DNA from: Paludibacteraceae bacterium
GTDB lineage: Bacteria > Bacteroidota > Bacteroidia > Bacteroidales > Paludibacteraceae
Assembly (NCBI GenBank): GCA_024399615.1
Contig: JAKSNQ010000005.1
Location: 1 to 51,147 of the forward strand
Length of the DNA stretch: 51,147 nt
Reading direction: 5' to 3'
The notes beneath the pieces were generated by a model, which saw only the letters and a program-made list of their open reading frames with translations, had not been told where the DNA came from and made no database searches. Positions 17,871 through 27,420 of the stretch are shown here, piece by piece. A program made the translations under genes and the position numbers. The stretch's first letter is position 1. Each line of letters opens with the position of its first letter.

Positions 17871-19811
17871 ATGAGAAAAACATTTTACATCGTGCTTTGC
17901 ACACTTCTTTCCTTCGCTACAAACCTTTGGGCCGACATCGTTCTACAAGCCGAAGACGCACTCTTCGCAGGTAAGTTCGCCAACAATCACAGCGGCTATA
18001 CCGGCACAGGCTTTGTAGACCTAACCAACTCGACGGGTAGCACCATAACATTCACCTTTTGCGCAGCCGACTCAGCACTTTCAGTTCCCATTCTCATTCG
18101 TTGGGCCAATGGTAAAAACGACGACCGAACCATGGCGATAGCCATCAATGGTGTCAGCATGGCCGACCATTATTTTGGTAATTCAGGCGACTTCACCACT
18201 TGGTTGACAGATACCATTTACATGCCCATTCGTCATGGCAATAACCGACTAATTTTCACTTCATTAACCAGCGTTGGTGGACCTAATTTTGACTGCATAA
18301 CCATCGTTGGTATCGACGAAGGAACACCCGAACCTCCAACTCCGCATCAACCTCGAAACTACTATGTTGCGCCTGATGGTGATGATGCAGGCGATGGAAC
18401 AGTCCTGCATCCACATTTCCACATGGATCAGGCACTTGCCGACCTCGAACCGGGCGATACTCTTTTTGTCCGTGGAGGCACCTATCGCTATAACCACACA
18501 CTACATCTCGACAAAATTTCCGATGGGAACGACGGATACATTTGCATTTTCGCCTTCCCGAACGAAACACCGAAGCTCAATTTCTACGATATCCTACCCG
18601 ATTATTCACAGTTATCCGAGCGTGGCAATGCGCGTGGTTTCCTGATCACGGGCGATTACTACCACCTCCGCGGACTCGAGATATGCAACGCTCCCGATAA
18701 TGGAATCAAGGTCGAGGGAAGTCACAACATCTTGGAGCAACTGGTCCTCCATCATAATGGCGACACAGGCATACAAATAGGTCTATCCAAAAACGCGCCC
18801 GACGCAGCAGACCATGTATGCGACAATCTCGTACTCAACTGCGACTCATATCGTAACCTCGATTGGGGAACCAGCTACGAGAACGCAGACGGCTATGCGT
18901 GCAAACTTTCTCCAGGAGCCAACAACCGCTTCATCGGATGTCGCGCCTGGGAAAACGCCGATGATGGATGGGATTTCTACATGACACATTACACAATCTA
19001 TATAGACAACTGCTGGACTATGGGCAACGGCAATCCAGATATCCTCACTTGGGACGACCCAGAATGGGAGTTCGGACAGAAAAATGCCATCCCAACCAAC
19101 TGGCAGGGTGATGGCAACGGATTCAAATTGGGAGGCGACGGATGGGCAGCACGTCATCAGGTTAACAACTGTATCGCCTTCGATGGATACTCCACCGGAG
19201 CCGGATTCTCTGAGAACAACAACGATGACTCTATCTTCATTTACAACTGTCTGGCTTTCAATAACATGAAGAATTTCCGTCTGCGCAAACACGCCAGCGA
19301 CATACGCAACTGCATAAGCTTTGCTCCTAAGATCAACAGTTCTTCATCTATTGCCGAATTGGCAGTAGGCTCCATTGAGTCCAATAATTCATGGAACGAA
19401 ATAGGAGGTGTTATCCTCACGCCATTTAAGAATTGCCCCGACTACACCAGCGAGTTCATCTCACTCAGTCAATCCGATTTTCTGGCTCCACGCCAGCCTG
19501 ATGGTTCCTTGCCCGACAATGGTTTTGGGCAGCTCCGTCCCAATTCAGTTTTCATTGACAAGGGCACTTGCAACGTGCGCGGCATCCATCCTCAGACACT
19601 CACATCCTATACAATTACTCTCTCTTACTCAGGTCTGGCTCCCGATCTTGGAGCCTACGAATACTCCTCTGGCGAAGTTTTCAACAGTCTTCCGAATATC
19701 ATAGACAGCGAATATGATGATTCCACCTGGTACAACGTACTCGGCCAACGTGTCACCACAGACTACCACGGCATCATCATCACTCGCGGACTAAAGTTTT
19801 TCCATCCATAA
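17871..19811 (+). CDS. PL9-like pectate lyase with N-terminal carbohydrate-binding domain
   Basis: 646 residues from the ATG at 17871, which begins a signal peptide (FYIVLCTLLSFATNLWAD); the frame extends upstream into the HAD gene but without a secretion signal. Residues about 22-145 look like a CBM6/35 beta-sandwich (IVLQAEDALFAG). The rest is a right-handed parallel beta-helix starting YYVAPDGDD, with the PL9 signature ADGYACKLSPG and CRAWENADDGWDF near residues 340-370. PL9 enzymes cleave polygalacturonate or rhamnogalacturonan by beta-elimination; the Lys of the ACKL motif is the likely base. The tail WYNVLGQRV...GIIITRGLKFF resembles a Bacteroidales sorting signal, so export to the surface or medium is likely. 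No susC/susD pair is nearby. Confidence 0.87.
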   Translation: MRKTFYIVLCTLLSFATNLWADIVLQAEDALFAGKFANNHSGYTGTGFVDLTNSTGSTITFTFCAADSALSVPILIRWANGKNDDRTMAIAINGVSMADHYFGNSGDFTTWLTDTIYMPIRHGNNRLIFTSLTSVGGPNFDCITIVGIDEGTPEPPTPHQPRNYYVAPDGDDAGDGTVLHPHFHMDQALADLEPGDTLFVRGGTYRYNHTLHLDKISDGNDGYICIFAFPNETPKLNFYDILPDYSQLSERGNARGFLITGDYYHLRGLEICNAPDNGIKVEGSHNILEQLVLHHNGDTGIQIGLSKNAPDAADHVCDNLVLNCDSYRNLDWGTSYENADGYACKLSPGANNRFIGCRAWENADDGWDFYMTHYTIYIDNCWTMGNGNPDILTWDDPEWEFGQKNAIPTNWQGDGNGFKLGGDGWAARHQVNNCIAFDGYSTGAGFSENNNDDSIFIYNCLAFNNMKNFRLRKHASDIRNCISFAPKINSSSSIAELAVGSIESNNSWNEIGGVILTPFKNCPDYTSEFISLSQSDFLAPRQPDGSLPDNGFGQLRPNSVFIDKGTCNVRGIHPQTLTSYTITLSYSGLAPDLGAYEYSSGEVFNSLPNIIDSEYDDSTWYNVLGQRVTTDYHGIIITRGLKFFHP

Positions 19812-19829
19812 CACCATACACAATCCATA

Positions 19830-19843
19830 CCTCCATCTGGAGG
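19830..19843 (+). promoter_or_regulatory. hairpin enclosing a Shine-Dalgarno-like GGAGG
   Basis: CCTCCA-TC-TGGAGG is a perfect inverted repeat ending 10 nt before the ATG at 19854. Its right arm contains GGAGG at 19839-19843, a strong ribosome-binding sequence, unusual here because almost no other gene in the window has one. Folding would hide it. The hairpin is followed by TTTTC, so a weak terminator is the alternative. Confidence 0.5.
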
Positions 19844-19853
19844 TTTTCTCCCT

Positions 19854-20837
19854 ATGAAAAAATGTAAAATCGGCATCTTAGGCCCAGGTATTATTGCAGA
19901 AAAGATGGCAGAAACCATTCTGACCATGGACGAAGCAGAACTCTATGCTGTAGGTTCTCGCAGTTTGGAACGCGCACAGTCGTTTGCCCACAAATATGGT
20001 GTGCCACACGCTTATGGCAGCTACGAGGAACTGGTCAGCGATCCCGAGGTCGAACTCATCTATATTGCTACTCCACATAGCCACCATTATCAGCACGCGA
20101 TGCTCTGCATCCAGCATCACAAAGCAGTCCTCTGCGAGAAGGCATTTACCGCCACGGCATGGCAGGCTCAAGAGGTTTTCCTTGCCGCCAAACAGAACAA
20201 CGTACTCGTTACCGAGGCAATATGGACGCGCTACATGCCTATGCGAAACCGTATCAACGAGGTGCTGGCCAGCGGCATTATCGGCACTCCACGTACCATC
20301 ACCGCCAACCTCTGCTACCCCATGCACAACGTTCCTCGCATTTACGATCCGGCTCTCGCTGGTGGCGCATTGCTTGACCTCGGCGTTTATACGCTCAATT
20401 TTGCCGCCATGATCTTCGGAACCGAAGTACAACGCACATTCTCTACCTGCGAACTTAGCGACACGGGAGTCGATAGTAATCACTCCATCACACTTTTCTA
20501 TTCCGACCATCGCATGGCCGTTCTCAATTCGTCTTCCTATGTCCGTTCCGATCGTACAGCTGTCATCTCAGGTGACCGTGGTCATATCGTTATTGAGAAT
20601 GTAAATAACCCGCAGCATATGACAGTTTATGACGCAGATTATCATGTCCTCATCTCTGAACCATGCCAACCACAGATTACAGGCTACGAATACGAGGTTC
20701 GTGCAACCATCAGAGCCTTGCGAGCAGGCGAACTCGAATGTCCAGAGATGCCACATGCTGAGTCTATTCGCATCATGCAGCAGATGGACGAGCTCCGTCG
20801 AGCATGGGGAGTGCATTACCCTTGGGATAAAGATTAG
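19854..20837 (+). CDS. Gfo/Idh/MocA-family oxidoreductase
   Basis: 327 residues. An N-terminal Rossmann fold starts KIGILGPGIIAEKMAE (GxGxxA type, NAD(P) binding), with IYIATPHSHHYQHA near residue 70 and LCEKAFTATA near 95, where Lys is the conserved residue of the EKP motif and Pro is replaced by Ala, as in dihydrodiol-dehydrogenase-like members. GGALLDLGVYTLNFA near 170 is the C-terminal-domain motif. It probably oxidises or reduces a sugar or cyclic polyol. Following the pectate lyase gene by 42 nt, it could act on a pectin-derived sugar, but this is inference. It ends with TAG at a normal length. Confidence 0.9.
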   Translation: MKKCKIGILGPGIIAEKMAETILTMDEAELYAVGSRSLERAQSFAHKYGVPHAYGSYEELVSDPEVELIYIATPHSHHYQHAMLCIQHHKAVLCEKAFTATAWQAQEVFLAAKQNNVLVTEAIWTRYMPMRNRINEVLASGIIGTPRTITANLCYPMHNVPRIYDPALAGGALLDLGVYTLNFAAMIFGTEVQRTFSTCELSDTGVDSNHSITLFYSDHRMAVLNSSSYVRSDRTAVISGDRGHIVIENVNNPQHMTVYDADYHVLISEPCQPQITGYEYEVRATIRALRAGELECPEMPHAESIRIMQQMDELRRAWGVHYPWDKD

Positions 20838-20900
20838 TTCTTTTCATGGCACTTTGGGAACACTTGTTAACTGCTCTTTTATGCTTTTTACCAAAAATAT

Positions 20901-20931
20901 TTGGCAGTTTCATTTTTTTTTACTAATTTTG
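20901..20931 (+). promoter_or_regulatory. promoter of the small lipoprotein gene
   Basis: TTG at 20901-20903 (part of TTTG), a 20-nt spacer, then TAATTTTG at 20924-20931. The expected transcript has a leader of about 105 nt before the ATG at 21043. No known riboswitch was recognised in that leader. Confidence 0.75.
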
Positions 20932-21042
20932 TACCCATATTCTGTATAAGAGGCATTCTGCAAATTCCTCGTTATACATAAAAATGAACCAACTCATTCA
21001 AAAAGCAACAATTTAATCGTTAACTCGAAAAACGCATATTAT

Positions 21043-21585
21043 ATGAAAAAACTTATTCTTACCGCTACCGCAGCAGCTATGCTTGTCAGCTGTGGTATGT
21101 TAAAGGGAAACTCTACTCAGACAACAGCTCCAGCGGCTACTGCCACTTCCACATTGAATAACTCCATGCAGGCAGGTCAAAATGCCGGTGTTGCACTCAA
21201 GGCACTCTATGCCCAGTACAAGTTGGACGGCAAGTTCGACTCAACCAATCTCACAAACGTTGCCAACGCAATGTCCCTGCTTAGCAGCATTGCCGATCTC
21301 CCTTCCAATTATAAAAACAAGGAGTATATCAAGTCCTTCGGCATGGGTTTGGCAGCAGCTTCTGCAGGCCTTGTGACGCCTTCTAACCAAACCTCTGTCA
21401 TCAGCAACCTCAGTAATCTGGCCACCCAATACGCTGCCGGCCAGCAGGCCGTAGCCAATGCCAGTCAGCAACAACAGACCCAGCAGCAGACCACAACTGC
21501 AGGTCTTGGTTCTGCCCTTAACGGCATCTCATCTATCGCCAGCTCAGCCAATTCGATTAACACTCTCTTGAGCCTATTTAAGTAA
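21043..21585 (+). CDS. small lipoprotein of unknown function
   Basis: 180 residues. The lipoprotein signal is short ([15 protein letters not shown], Cys17). The mature part is rich in Ala, Ser, Thr, Asn and Gln; about residues 45-120 are predicted helical ([19 protein letters not shown]), followed by a Gln-rich stretch (QQQQTQQQ) and a helical end ([12 protein letters not shown]). No enzyme motif is seen. It probably sits in the periplasm or outer membrane. It has its own promoter and long leader, and pepT follows 22 nt after its stop, so the two are likely cotranscribed. Confidence 0.8.
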   Translation: MKKLILTATAAAMLVSCGMLKGNSTQTTAPAATATSTLNNSMQAGQNAGVALKALYAQYKLDGKFDSTNLTNVANAMSLLSSIADLPSNYKNKEYIKSFGMGLAAASAGLVTPSNQTSVISNLSNLATQYAAGQQAVANASQQQQTQQQTTTAGLGSALNGISSIASSANSINTLLSLFK

Positions 21586-21607
21586 GTCATATATTATACC
21601 AACACAT

Positions 21608-22822
21608 ATGAATATTACCGATCGATTCCTCCAATACGTCAGCCATTGCACCACCTCTGACGAAAACACCGGCCTCACCCCCTCCACTCCCGGACAGATG
21701 GAGTTTGCCAAGGTGCTGCATGACGAACTCATCGCCATCGGACTACAGGATGTAGATCTCGATAGCAACGGCTACCTCATGGCCACCCTTCCAGCCAACA
21801 GCCCACAGGCCAAACCTACCATCGGTTTCATTGCCCACATGGACACATCGCCCGACGCCAGCGGTAAACACGTGCAACCTCGTATCGTACACGCATATGA
21901 CGGACAGGATATTCTCCTTAATGCAGAGGAGAACATTGTCCTCGAAACTGCCAAATATCCTGAAATTCTCAACTACCGCGGACAAGACATTATCGTTACC
22001 AACGGAAAGACCCTTCTGGGTGCAGATGACAAGGCGGGTTTAGCACAGATTGTCACAGCTTGCGAGTACCTCATCGCACATCCGGAGATTCAGCATGGCA
22101 CCATCCGAATCGGTTTCACACCCGACGAGGAAATTGGTTGTGGTGCAGACCATTTTGATGTGAAGAAATTTGGTGCAGATTTTGCCTATACCATGGATGG
22201 TGGCGCTGTAGGTGAACTTGAGTTCGAGAACTTCAACGCAGCCGCAGCCAAGATTACTGTTCATGGTGTCAACGTGCACCCAGGTTACGGTTATCACAAG
22301 ATGCAAAACTCCATGCGAATCGCCTACCAGTTGGCAGTCATGCTGCCACGTTGGGAGACTCCTGAACACACTCAGGATTACGAAGGTTTTTACCACCTCA
22401 CTTCCATGGAGGGAACCGTCGAGCAGACCGTTCTCACCTATATTATCCGTGACCACGATCGCGCACGCTTTGAGTCACGCAAGCGTGAACTTGAACATCT
22501 TGTGCGCAAGGTTAATCGCGAATATGGCGAGGGTACATGTGAGATCGCCATTCGCGACCAGTATTACAATATGCGCGAAAAAATCGAGCCTGTAATGTAC
22601 GTCGTTGACCTGGCTAAGCAAGCCATGATTGAGGCAGGAGTTACCCCTCAGGTCAAACCAATCCGTGGTGGAACTGATGGTGCGCGTTTAAGCTTCGAAG
22701 GACTTCCTTGTCCAAATATCTTTGCAGGTGGCGAGAATTTCCACAGCCGCTTCGAATACCTTCCTATCCCATCCCTTGAAAAAGGAATGGAGGTAATTTT
22801 AAAGATTGTTCAGTTGGCCTAA
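21608..22822 (+). CDS. pepT: peptidase T (tripeptide aminopeptidase)
   Basis: 404 residues, normal for PepT. M20 metallopeptidase features: [13 protein letters not shown] near residue 75 (first zinc His and Asp), [13 protein letters not shown] near 135 (bridging Asp), [15 protein letters not shown] near 170 (catalytic Glu pair), and a lid domain between about 205 and 320. [17 protein letters not shown] near 370 carries the last zinc His. It removes the N-terminal residue from tripeptides in the cytoplasm. It ends 40 nt before gcvT. Confidence 0.96.
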   Translation: MNITDRFLQYVSHCTTSDENTGLTPSTPGQMEFAKVLHDELIAIGLQDVDLDSNGYLMATLPANSPQAKPTIGFIAHMDTSPDASGKHVQPRIVHAYDGQDILLNAEENIVLETAKYPEILNYRGQDIIVTNGKTLLGADDKAGLAQIVTACEYLIAHPEIQHGTIRIGFTPDEEIGCGADHFDVKKFGADFAYTMDGGAVGELEFENFNAAAAKITVHGVNVHPGYGYHKMQNSMRIAYQLAVMLPRWETPEHTQDYEGFYHLTSMEGTVEQTVLTYIIRDHDRARFESRKRELEHLVRKVNREYGEGTCEIAIRDQYYNMREKIEPVMYVVDLAKQAMIEAGVTPQVKPIRGGTDGARLSFEGLPCPNIFAGGENFHSRFEYLPIPSLEKGMEVILKIVQLA

Positions 22823-22862
22823 CCCCATACAGGCCAACTTACTTAGCCACATTTTATACCTT

Positions 22863-23939
22863 ATGAAAACTACACCATTTACCGATATTCATATCGCGCT
22901 GGGCGCGAAGATGCATGAATTTGCGGGTTATAACATGCCAATCCAATACTCCACCATCGCAGCAGAGCATCAATGTGTGCGCGAAGGAGTCGGCGTCTTT
23001 GACGTCAGCCACATGGGCGAGTTTTGGGTAAAAGGAGAGAACGCTGAGGCATTTCTCCAGCGTATCACCACCAACGATATCCGTAAAATGACAGCAGGAA
23101 AAGCACAATACAATTGCTTTCCTAATGGTCATGGTGGCATCGTAGATGACCTGATTATCTATAAATACAGCACCACAAAGTTTTTCCTCGTGGTCAATGC
23201 AGCCAATATAGAGAAAGACTGGGAATGGGTATGCAAGCAGAATGCAGAAGGCGGTTTCGGCTGTATGCTTGAGAACGCCAGCGACCGCTATGCACAACTC
23301 GCCGTACAGGGTCCCAAGGCTATTGATGTGCTTCAACGTCTGACAGATGCGTCGCTCAAAGACATACCTTATTACGCATTCCGCGAATGGACTTTCGCAG
23401 GCGTACAACCAGTCATCATCTCTAACACCGGTTATACGGGTGCCGGCGGATTCGAACTCTATTTTGCGCCAGAGCACGGACAGCTCATCTGGGATGCAAT
23501 TTTCCATGAGGGCAAGGACTTTGGAATCCAACCAATTGGCTTGGGAGCACGTGACTCTTTGCGTTTGGAAAAATGGTATTGCCTCTATGGCCACGATATC
23601 GATGATACCACCTCGCCACTCGAGGCCGGATTGGGATGGATTACCAAGTTTGTCGAAGGCAACGACTTCATAGATCGTCCTTTCCTTGAGCGTCAAAAGG
23701 CCGAGGGAGTGCAGCGTAAGTTGGTTCATTTCGTTTTACAAGAGCGTGGTATAGCTCGCAACGGCTATCCTCTTTGTGATGCACAGGGCGAGACGATTGG
23801 TCAAGTCACTTCGGGTATCATGATTCCCAACTCTACCGACTCTATCGGTATGGGCTATGTACAAACGGCCCATTCAGCCAAAGATAACATCATTTACGTA
23901 AAGATTCGCGAGAAACTGATCCCTGCCAAAATCTGCTAA
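22863..23939 (+). CDS. gcvT: aminomethyltransferase, glycine cleavage T protein
   Basis: 358 residues from the ATG at 22863 ([17 protein letters not shown]); a longer frame from a TTG overlaps pepT and is unlikely. GcvT features: [20 protein letters not shown] at the folate-binding start, [30 protein letters not shown], and [20 protein letters not shown]. It transfers the methylene group from the H-protein aminomethyl arm to tetrahydrofolate and releases ammonia. It works with GcvP and L protein, encoded elsewhere in this window. A clear terminator follows 49 nt later. Confidence 0.96.
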   Translation: MKTTPFTDIHIALGAKMHEFAGYNMPIQYSTIAAEHQCVREGVGVFDVSHMGEFWVKGENAEAFLQRITTNDIRKMTAGKAQYNCFPNGHGGIVDDLIIYKYSTTKFFLVVNAANIEKDWEWVCKQNAEGGFGCMLENASDRYAQLAVQGPKAIDVLQRLTDASLKDIPYYAFREWTFAGVQPVIISNTGYTGAGGFELYFAPEHGQLIWDAIFHEGKDFGIQPIGLGARDSLRLEKWYCLYGHDIDDTTSPLEAGLGWITKFVEGNDFIDRPFLERQKAEGVQRKLVHFVLQERGIARNGYPLCDAQGETIGQVTSGIMIPNSTDSIGMGYVQTAHSAKDNIIYVKIREKLIPAKIC

Positions 23940-23988
23940 AAAGTACTTAACATCGGCATATATGCCCTATATTGGCACACTAACCATT

Positions 23989-24022
23989 AGCGCCCCTATC
24001 CGCAAGATAGAGGCGCTTTTTG
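23989..24022 (+). terminator. rho-independent terminator of the pepT/gcvT unit
   Basis: AGCGCC-c-CTATC, loop CGCAA, then GATAG-a-GGCGCT followed directly by TTTTT. The stem is strong and interrupted by one pair of unpaired bases. Confidence 0.85.
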
Positions 24023-24035
24023 GGTATGCTATAAA

Positions 24036-24069
24036 ACAAAACATTTTGTAATGGAACAATTACATGTTT
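24036..24069 (-). terminator. possible terminator of the glycan operon
   Basis: On the minus strand, AAACAT-GTAAT, loop TGTTCC, then ATTAC-aaa-ATGTTT followed by TGTTTT. The stem is AT-rich and has a three-base bulge, so the call is weak, but the position just past wecB and facing the gcvT terminator fits. Confidence 0.4.
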
Positions 24070-24115
24070 TCCGATAGGCAGGATACTATAAATTTTCCGA
24101 TTGGCAGGATACTAT
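24067..24115. repeat. 26-bp tandem duplication across the wecB stop codon
   Basis: Bases 24067-24089 and 24093-24115 match at 22 of 23 positions, separated by AAA, so the period is 26 bp. The second copy encodes the last wecB codons and the first copy lies just past the stop. Because 26 is not a multiple of 3, the stop codon in use (TAG at 24088-24086) lies at the junction. Confidence 0.85.
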
Positions 24116-25189
24116 GATATGATTAACAATACGCTCTGCAGCATGTCCATCCCACAAATAAGGGATGCCACCTTTTTTCCATTCTCCATCAAAAAGGCAT
24201 TTCATGGCCGGAGCAATAGCCTTGGGATTGGTTCCTATCAATTCGTTCGTTCCTACTTCACATGTCTCCGGACGTTCTGTATTTTCGCGCAAAGTCATGC
24301 ATGGCACGCCCATCACGGTGGTTTCCTCCGTAATGCCTCCCGAGTCGGTCACTACACATTTGCTCCGTTCAACCAGATAGTTAAACTCCAAATATCCCAT
24401 CGGTTCCACGACATGCAGATTGGGTGCTTCGATACCAGCCTCCTTGAAAAGACGTGCCGTACGCGGATGCATCGGGAAAACAATAGGCAGACCATGTGAG
24501 TTGTTGATAATCTCATCAAAAAGTTCCTTCATATGAGAAGTCTCATCCACATTAGCAGGACGATGCAGAGTGAGAACCAAATAGTTTCCCTGTTCCAGTT
24601 TCAGTTCGTCCCACACGTCCGGCCTGATAAATCGTTGTCGATTGGCCAATAGCGTATCAATCATGACATTGCCTACCAAATGGATACTTTCTGGCGCGAT
24701 ACCAGCCTTCAGCAGATTAGTACCTGCCCATTCCGTGGTGGTATAGAACTCATCAGCCAAACAATCGGTTACCATACGATTGATCTCCTCGGGCATTGTC
24801 AGGTCGTAACTGCGAATACCGGCTTCGACGTGTGCCACCTTCGTGTTTAGTTTCTTTGCCACAATCGAGCAAGCCATGGTCGAGGTCACGTCACCCACCA
24901 CCATCACCATGTCGCATGGATTAGCCATCAGGTCACGCTCAAAAGCCACCATGATATTAGCGGTCTGTTCGGCCTGAGTACCACCACCGCAACCAAGGTT
25001 TACGTCCGGTGCAGGAATGCCAAGTTCTTCAAAAAAGGTGTCGGACATGTTCTTATCGTAGTGTTGTCCGGTGTGCACCAGTCGGTAATGGAGATTTTTG
25101 CCCGTTGCTTCTGCAGCCTGTATGGCATGAATCAGAGGAGCTATTTTCATGAAGTTGGGGCGTGCCCCAGCAATTAATGTAATGAGCAT
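24086..25189 (-). CDS. wecB: UDP-N-acetylglucosamine 2-epimerase (non-hydrolysing)
   Basis: 367 residues. GT-B-like epimerase motifs: AGARPNFMKIAPLI at the start, VHTGQHYDKNMS, VVGDVTSTMA, HVEAGIRSYD, MPEEINRMVTD and VTDSGGITEET. It interconverts UDP-GlcNAc and UDP-ManNAc, a precursor for surface glycans, in the cytoplasm. It is the last gene of the nine-gene minus-strand operon and follows the DUF354 gene by 11 nt, a pairing that hints at a ManNAc-containing product. The very end of the gene is altered by a 26-bp duplication. Confidence 0.93.
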   Translation of the reverse strand: MLITLIAGARPNFMKIAPLIHAIQAAEATGKNLHYRLVHTGQHYDKNMSDTFFEELGIPAPDVNLGCGGGTQAEQTANIMVAFERDLMANPCDMVMVVGDVTSTMACSIVAKKLNTKVAHVEAGIRSYDLTMPEEINRMVTDCLADEFYTTTEWAGTNLLKAGIAPESIHLVGNVMIDTLLANRQRFIRPDVWDELKLEQGNYLVLTLHRPANVDETSHMKELFDEIINNSHGLPIVFPMHPRTARLFKEAGIEAPNLHVVEPMGYLEFNYLVERSKCVVTDSGGITEETTVMGVPCMTLRENTERPETCEVGTNELIGTNPKAIAPAMKCLFDGEWKKGGIPYLWDGHAAERIVNHIIVSCQSENL

Positions 25190-25200
25190 ATCATTATTCT

Positions 25201-26325
25201 TTATTTAAATTTCTTCCAGAAACTATCCTTTCCTTGTCTCGCCAAAGCAACACTATCAGGATAGTGCTCAATGAACCATACCAGAAAAGATGTGTAATCA
25301 ATTTTATCTGCCAGCATGTGCATTCTACGCTTTGCCCACTCGGCTTTCATGGCCTCGGCTCCCATCGCAAGCAGGGAGTCCACCTTGGCGAACATTGCCT
25401 CTGATTCGTCCGGACGAAATCCATAGGTCAATTCATATGTATGTTCTTCCTCCTCCAGATAGTGAATACGCCCCACAAAGGTATTGCATCGTATGGCCGG
25501 TGTGCCCAAGACAGCCGCTTCAGACGTCATGGTCTGGCTGTCGCCTATCAGCATCGTGGCATAGTACATCAACGAGTGAGCTTTCTCCGGACTTACCTTC
25601 AGTTGATACGGTTTGAACTCCTCATCTATGTTACGTTCTGTGGTAATAAACACTTTGCCAATCTTGGACAATTTTTCTACCAATTTCCGTTTATTTTCGA
25701 TAGTTAATCCTACAACTCCGACATCATGGTGAGCCTTAAAGGCATTAAATCGCATTACGAAATATGGTTCCAGAACACGTACATCATCATTCGCCATGAT
25801 TTCGTATCGTACACCAGCATCATCCAAAACAGAAGGATCAGGAGTAAAGCGATTGGGATGCAGATATGCCAACTCGTGGTAAGCCGGATAATATACCAGT
25901 TTTTTTACCACACGAGGTGTGCCTTGTGGCGACAGCACCACTGATGCGAACGGATGAGCATACTTTGCAAAGAGTGGTTCCACCTCATCGTCGTCATCGT
26001 CCAAAATAATACTCTTCATGCGGCACAACTTGCTAACATGCGCCAGGTTGATACTCGACCCAATACCGATGTCTATTCCATGTCGAATGGCAAACCACCA
26101 AATTTTCATGTCGTAGATGATTTGCTCCAATCCCTTGATAAACAATTTATCATTCTTCTCACCTAACTGTTGATAAGGAATTCCATACAGATCCATCAGT
26201 TTCTTGGCCGAGGGGATGTCCTTTACCAGCACGTGAACCTCATGTCCATGTGCTACCAGTTCCTTATAGGCATTGCGCAACAAATGCACATGTGCAGGAT
26301 GATTTATGTCAATGAGTATTTTCAT
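25201..26325 (-). CDS. DUF354-family protein, GT-B-like
   Basis: 374 residues from the ATG at 26325 (MKILIDINHPAHVHLLRN); upstream in-frame codons overlap the FemAB-like gene. The DINHPAHVH start, HGIDIGIGSSINLAHV near residue 75 and LIGDSQTMTSEAAVLGTPAIR near 265 are hallmarks of DUF354, which has the two-domain fold of GT-B glycosyltransferases and UDP-GlcNAc epimerases. The reaction is not established. It sits between the FemAB-like gene (2 nt away) and wecB (11 nt away), so a role in making or transferring the same amino sugar is reasonable. Confidence 0.87.
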   Translation of the reverse strand: MKILIDINHPAHVHLLRNAYKELVAHGHEVHVLVKDIPSAKKLMDLYGIPYQQLGEKNDKLFIKGLEQIIYDMKIWWFAIRHGIDIGIGSSINLAHVSKLCRMKSIILDDDDDEVEPLFAKYAHPFASVVLSPQGTPRVVKKLVYYPAYHELAYLHPNRFTPDPSVLDDAGVRYEIMANDDVRVLEPYFVMRFNAFKAHHDVGVVGLTIENKRKLVEKLSKIGKVFITTERNIDEEFKPYQLKVSPEKAHSLMYYATMLIGDSQTMTSEAAVLGTPAIRCNTFVGRIHYLEEEEHTYELTYGFRPDESEAMFAKVDSLLAMGAEAMKAEWAKRRMHMLADKIDYTSFLVWFIEHYPDSVALARQGKDSFWKKFK

Positions 26326-26327
26326 CG

Positions 26328-27410
26328 TTATTTGATTTTCTTCAATAGTTTTACCCCCAATTCTCCACACATGTACAGAGCCGGTTTGCAGATGTATTTG
26401 TATCGACCATGCTCAACCAATTCTCCTCCAAATCGCGCTTTGAAATCGCGCACCCCATAGGCTTCCTGAGGTGTGCCAGCTCCCATCATATCAAAACGAG
26501 GCAAACCCATCTCGGCTGCATAGCGAATACCAGCATAGGTAGCTACAGACGAAGGGAAGATGGACTTCCACTCGCCATCACGTCCCGCCACAAACCATTC
26601 ATACAGACATCTTCCCTCCTGCATCACACATACGGTACCGCCTATCATCTCCAGTTCGCCGGCCATGTTTTGCAATCCCACCAAGATAAACCGAGCATCT
26701 TTTTGCTCATAGAGTTTTTCAAAGAACGACAATGGGAATAACGGAGTCTTTACTCTGGTGGCATAGAGGTTCTTGAGGATAGCGTAGTATTCTCGCACTT
26801 GCTCAATAGTAGGATGATCTGTCACGACGACGCCATCACGGAAGCTGGTCTTGATATCTCGCACACGATTTTTGCCCATCGTTCCATTCACCACCTTATC
26901 GTATGCAATCTCATTCTTACACAAGTTGTCTGTTGCTGTGTGCATATTCCCGCAAAAGTCGGCAGTCACAATATGGAAATTGTTATGTTCCTCATACACG
27001 AACCCGGCTTTCTCAAATCCACTGCGCCAGCGACTATAGTCATTGAAGTTACGCGTCTCGATATAAATTGCCCCTCCTGATTCGTCAATCATCTTTCTCA
27101 CTTCCGTCATGAGCAGCGTCACACCTTCATTGCTACAGTCGTCCGCCAATGCCGGCCCGCCGATGATGATAGCACGCCGAGTAGTGAATTGCTTGAGTGG
27201 GTTTTGCTCTATCGTAATATAGCCCACACATATACCACGCAAATCAGTCTCGCCACAAATGGCAACCACAAAAGGACAAAACAGTTCCGGCATACTTGCA
27301 AAAAATGCATACGCCTCCGGAGTCTGAAACCAGTTTCCAGTTTCAGCGGTTGCCACCAACTTTGTCCATGCAAAGCGGTCTATTTCGTTTATGTTTGTCA
27401 GTACAGACAT
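26328..27410 (-). CDS. FemAB/GNAT-fold acyltransferase-like protein
   Basis: 360 residues with two GNAT-like halves, the layout of FemAB and 'GNAT_6' proteins. NWFQTPEAYAFFAS at the start is the typical opening; IYIETRNFNDYSRWRSGFEKAG ends the first half; YYAILKNLYATRVKTPLFPL, then CLYEWFVAGRD and RFDMMGAGTPQEAYGVRDFK form the second. FemAB proteins transfer an aminoacyl group to murein precursors; relatives in polysaccharide loci are thought to acylate sugars. The position inside the glycan operon favours glycan decoration. The gap to the GT4 gene is 10 nt. Confidence 0.78.
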   Translation of the reverse strand: MSVLTNINEIDRFAWTKLVATAETGNWFQTPEAYAFFASMPELFCPFVVAICGETDLRGICVGYITIEQNPLKQFTTRRAIIIGGPALADDCSNEGVTLLMTEVRKMIDESGGAIYIETRNFNDYSRWRSGFEKAGFVYEEHNNFHIVTADFCGNMHTATDNLCKNEIAYDKVVNGTMGKNRVRDIKTSFRDGVVVTDHPTIEQVREYYAILKNLYATRVKTPLFPLSFFEKLYEQKDARFILVGLQNMAGELEMIGGTVCVMQEGRCLYEWFVAGRDGEWKSIFPSSVATYAGIRYAAEMGLPRFDMMGAGTPQEAYGVRDFKARFGGELVEHGRYKYICKPALYMCGELGVKLLKKIK

Positions 27411-27420
27411 GATGATTATC

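Noticed and set aside
22854-23729. 291-codon open frame on the minus strand
   Set aside because: Antisense to gcvT, which is complete and well conserved.
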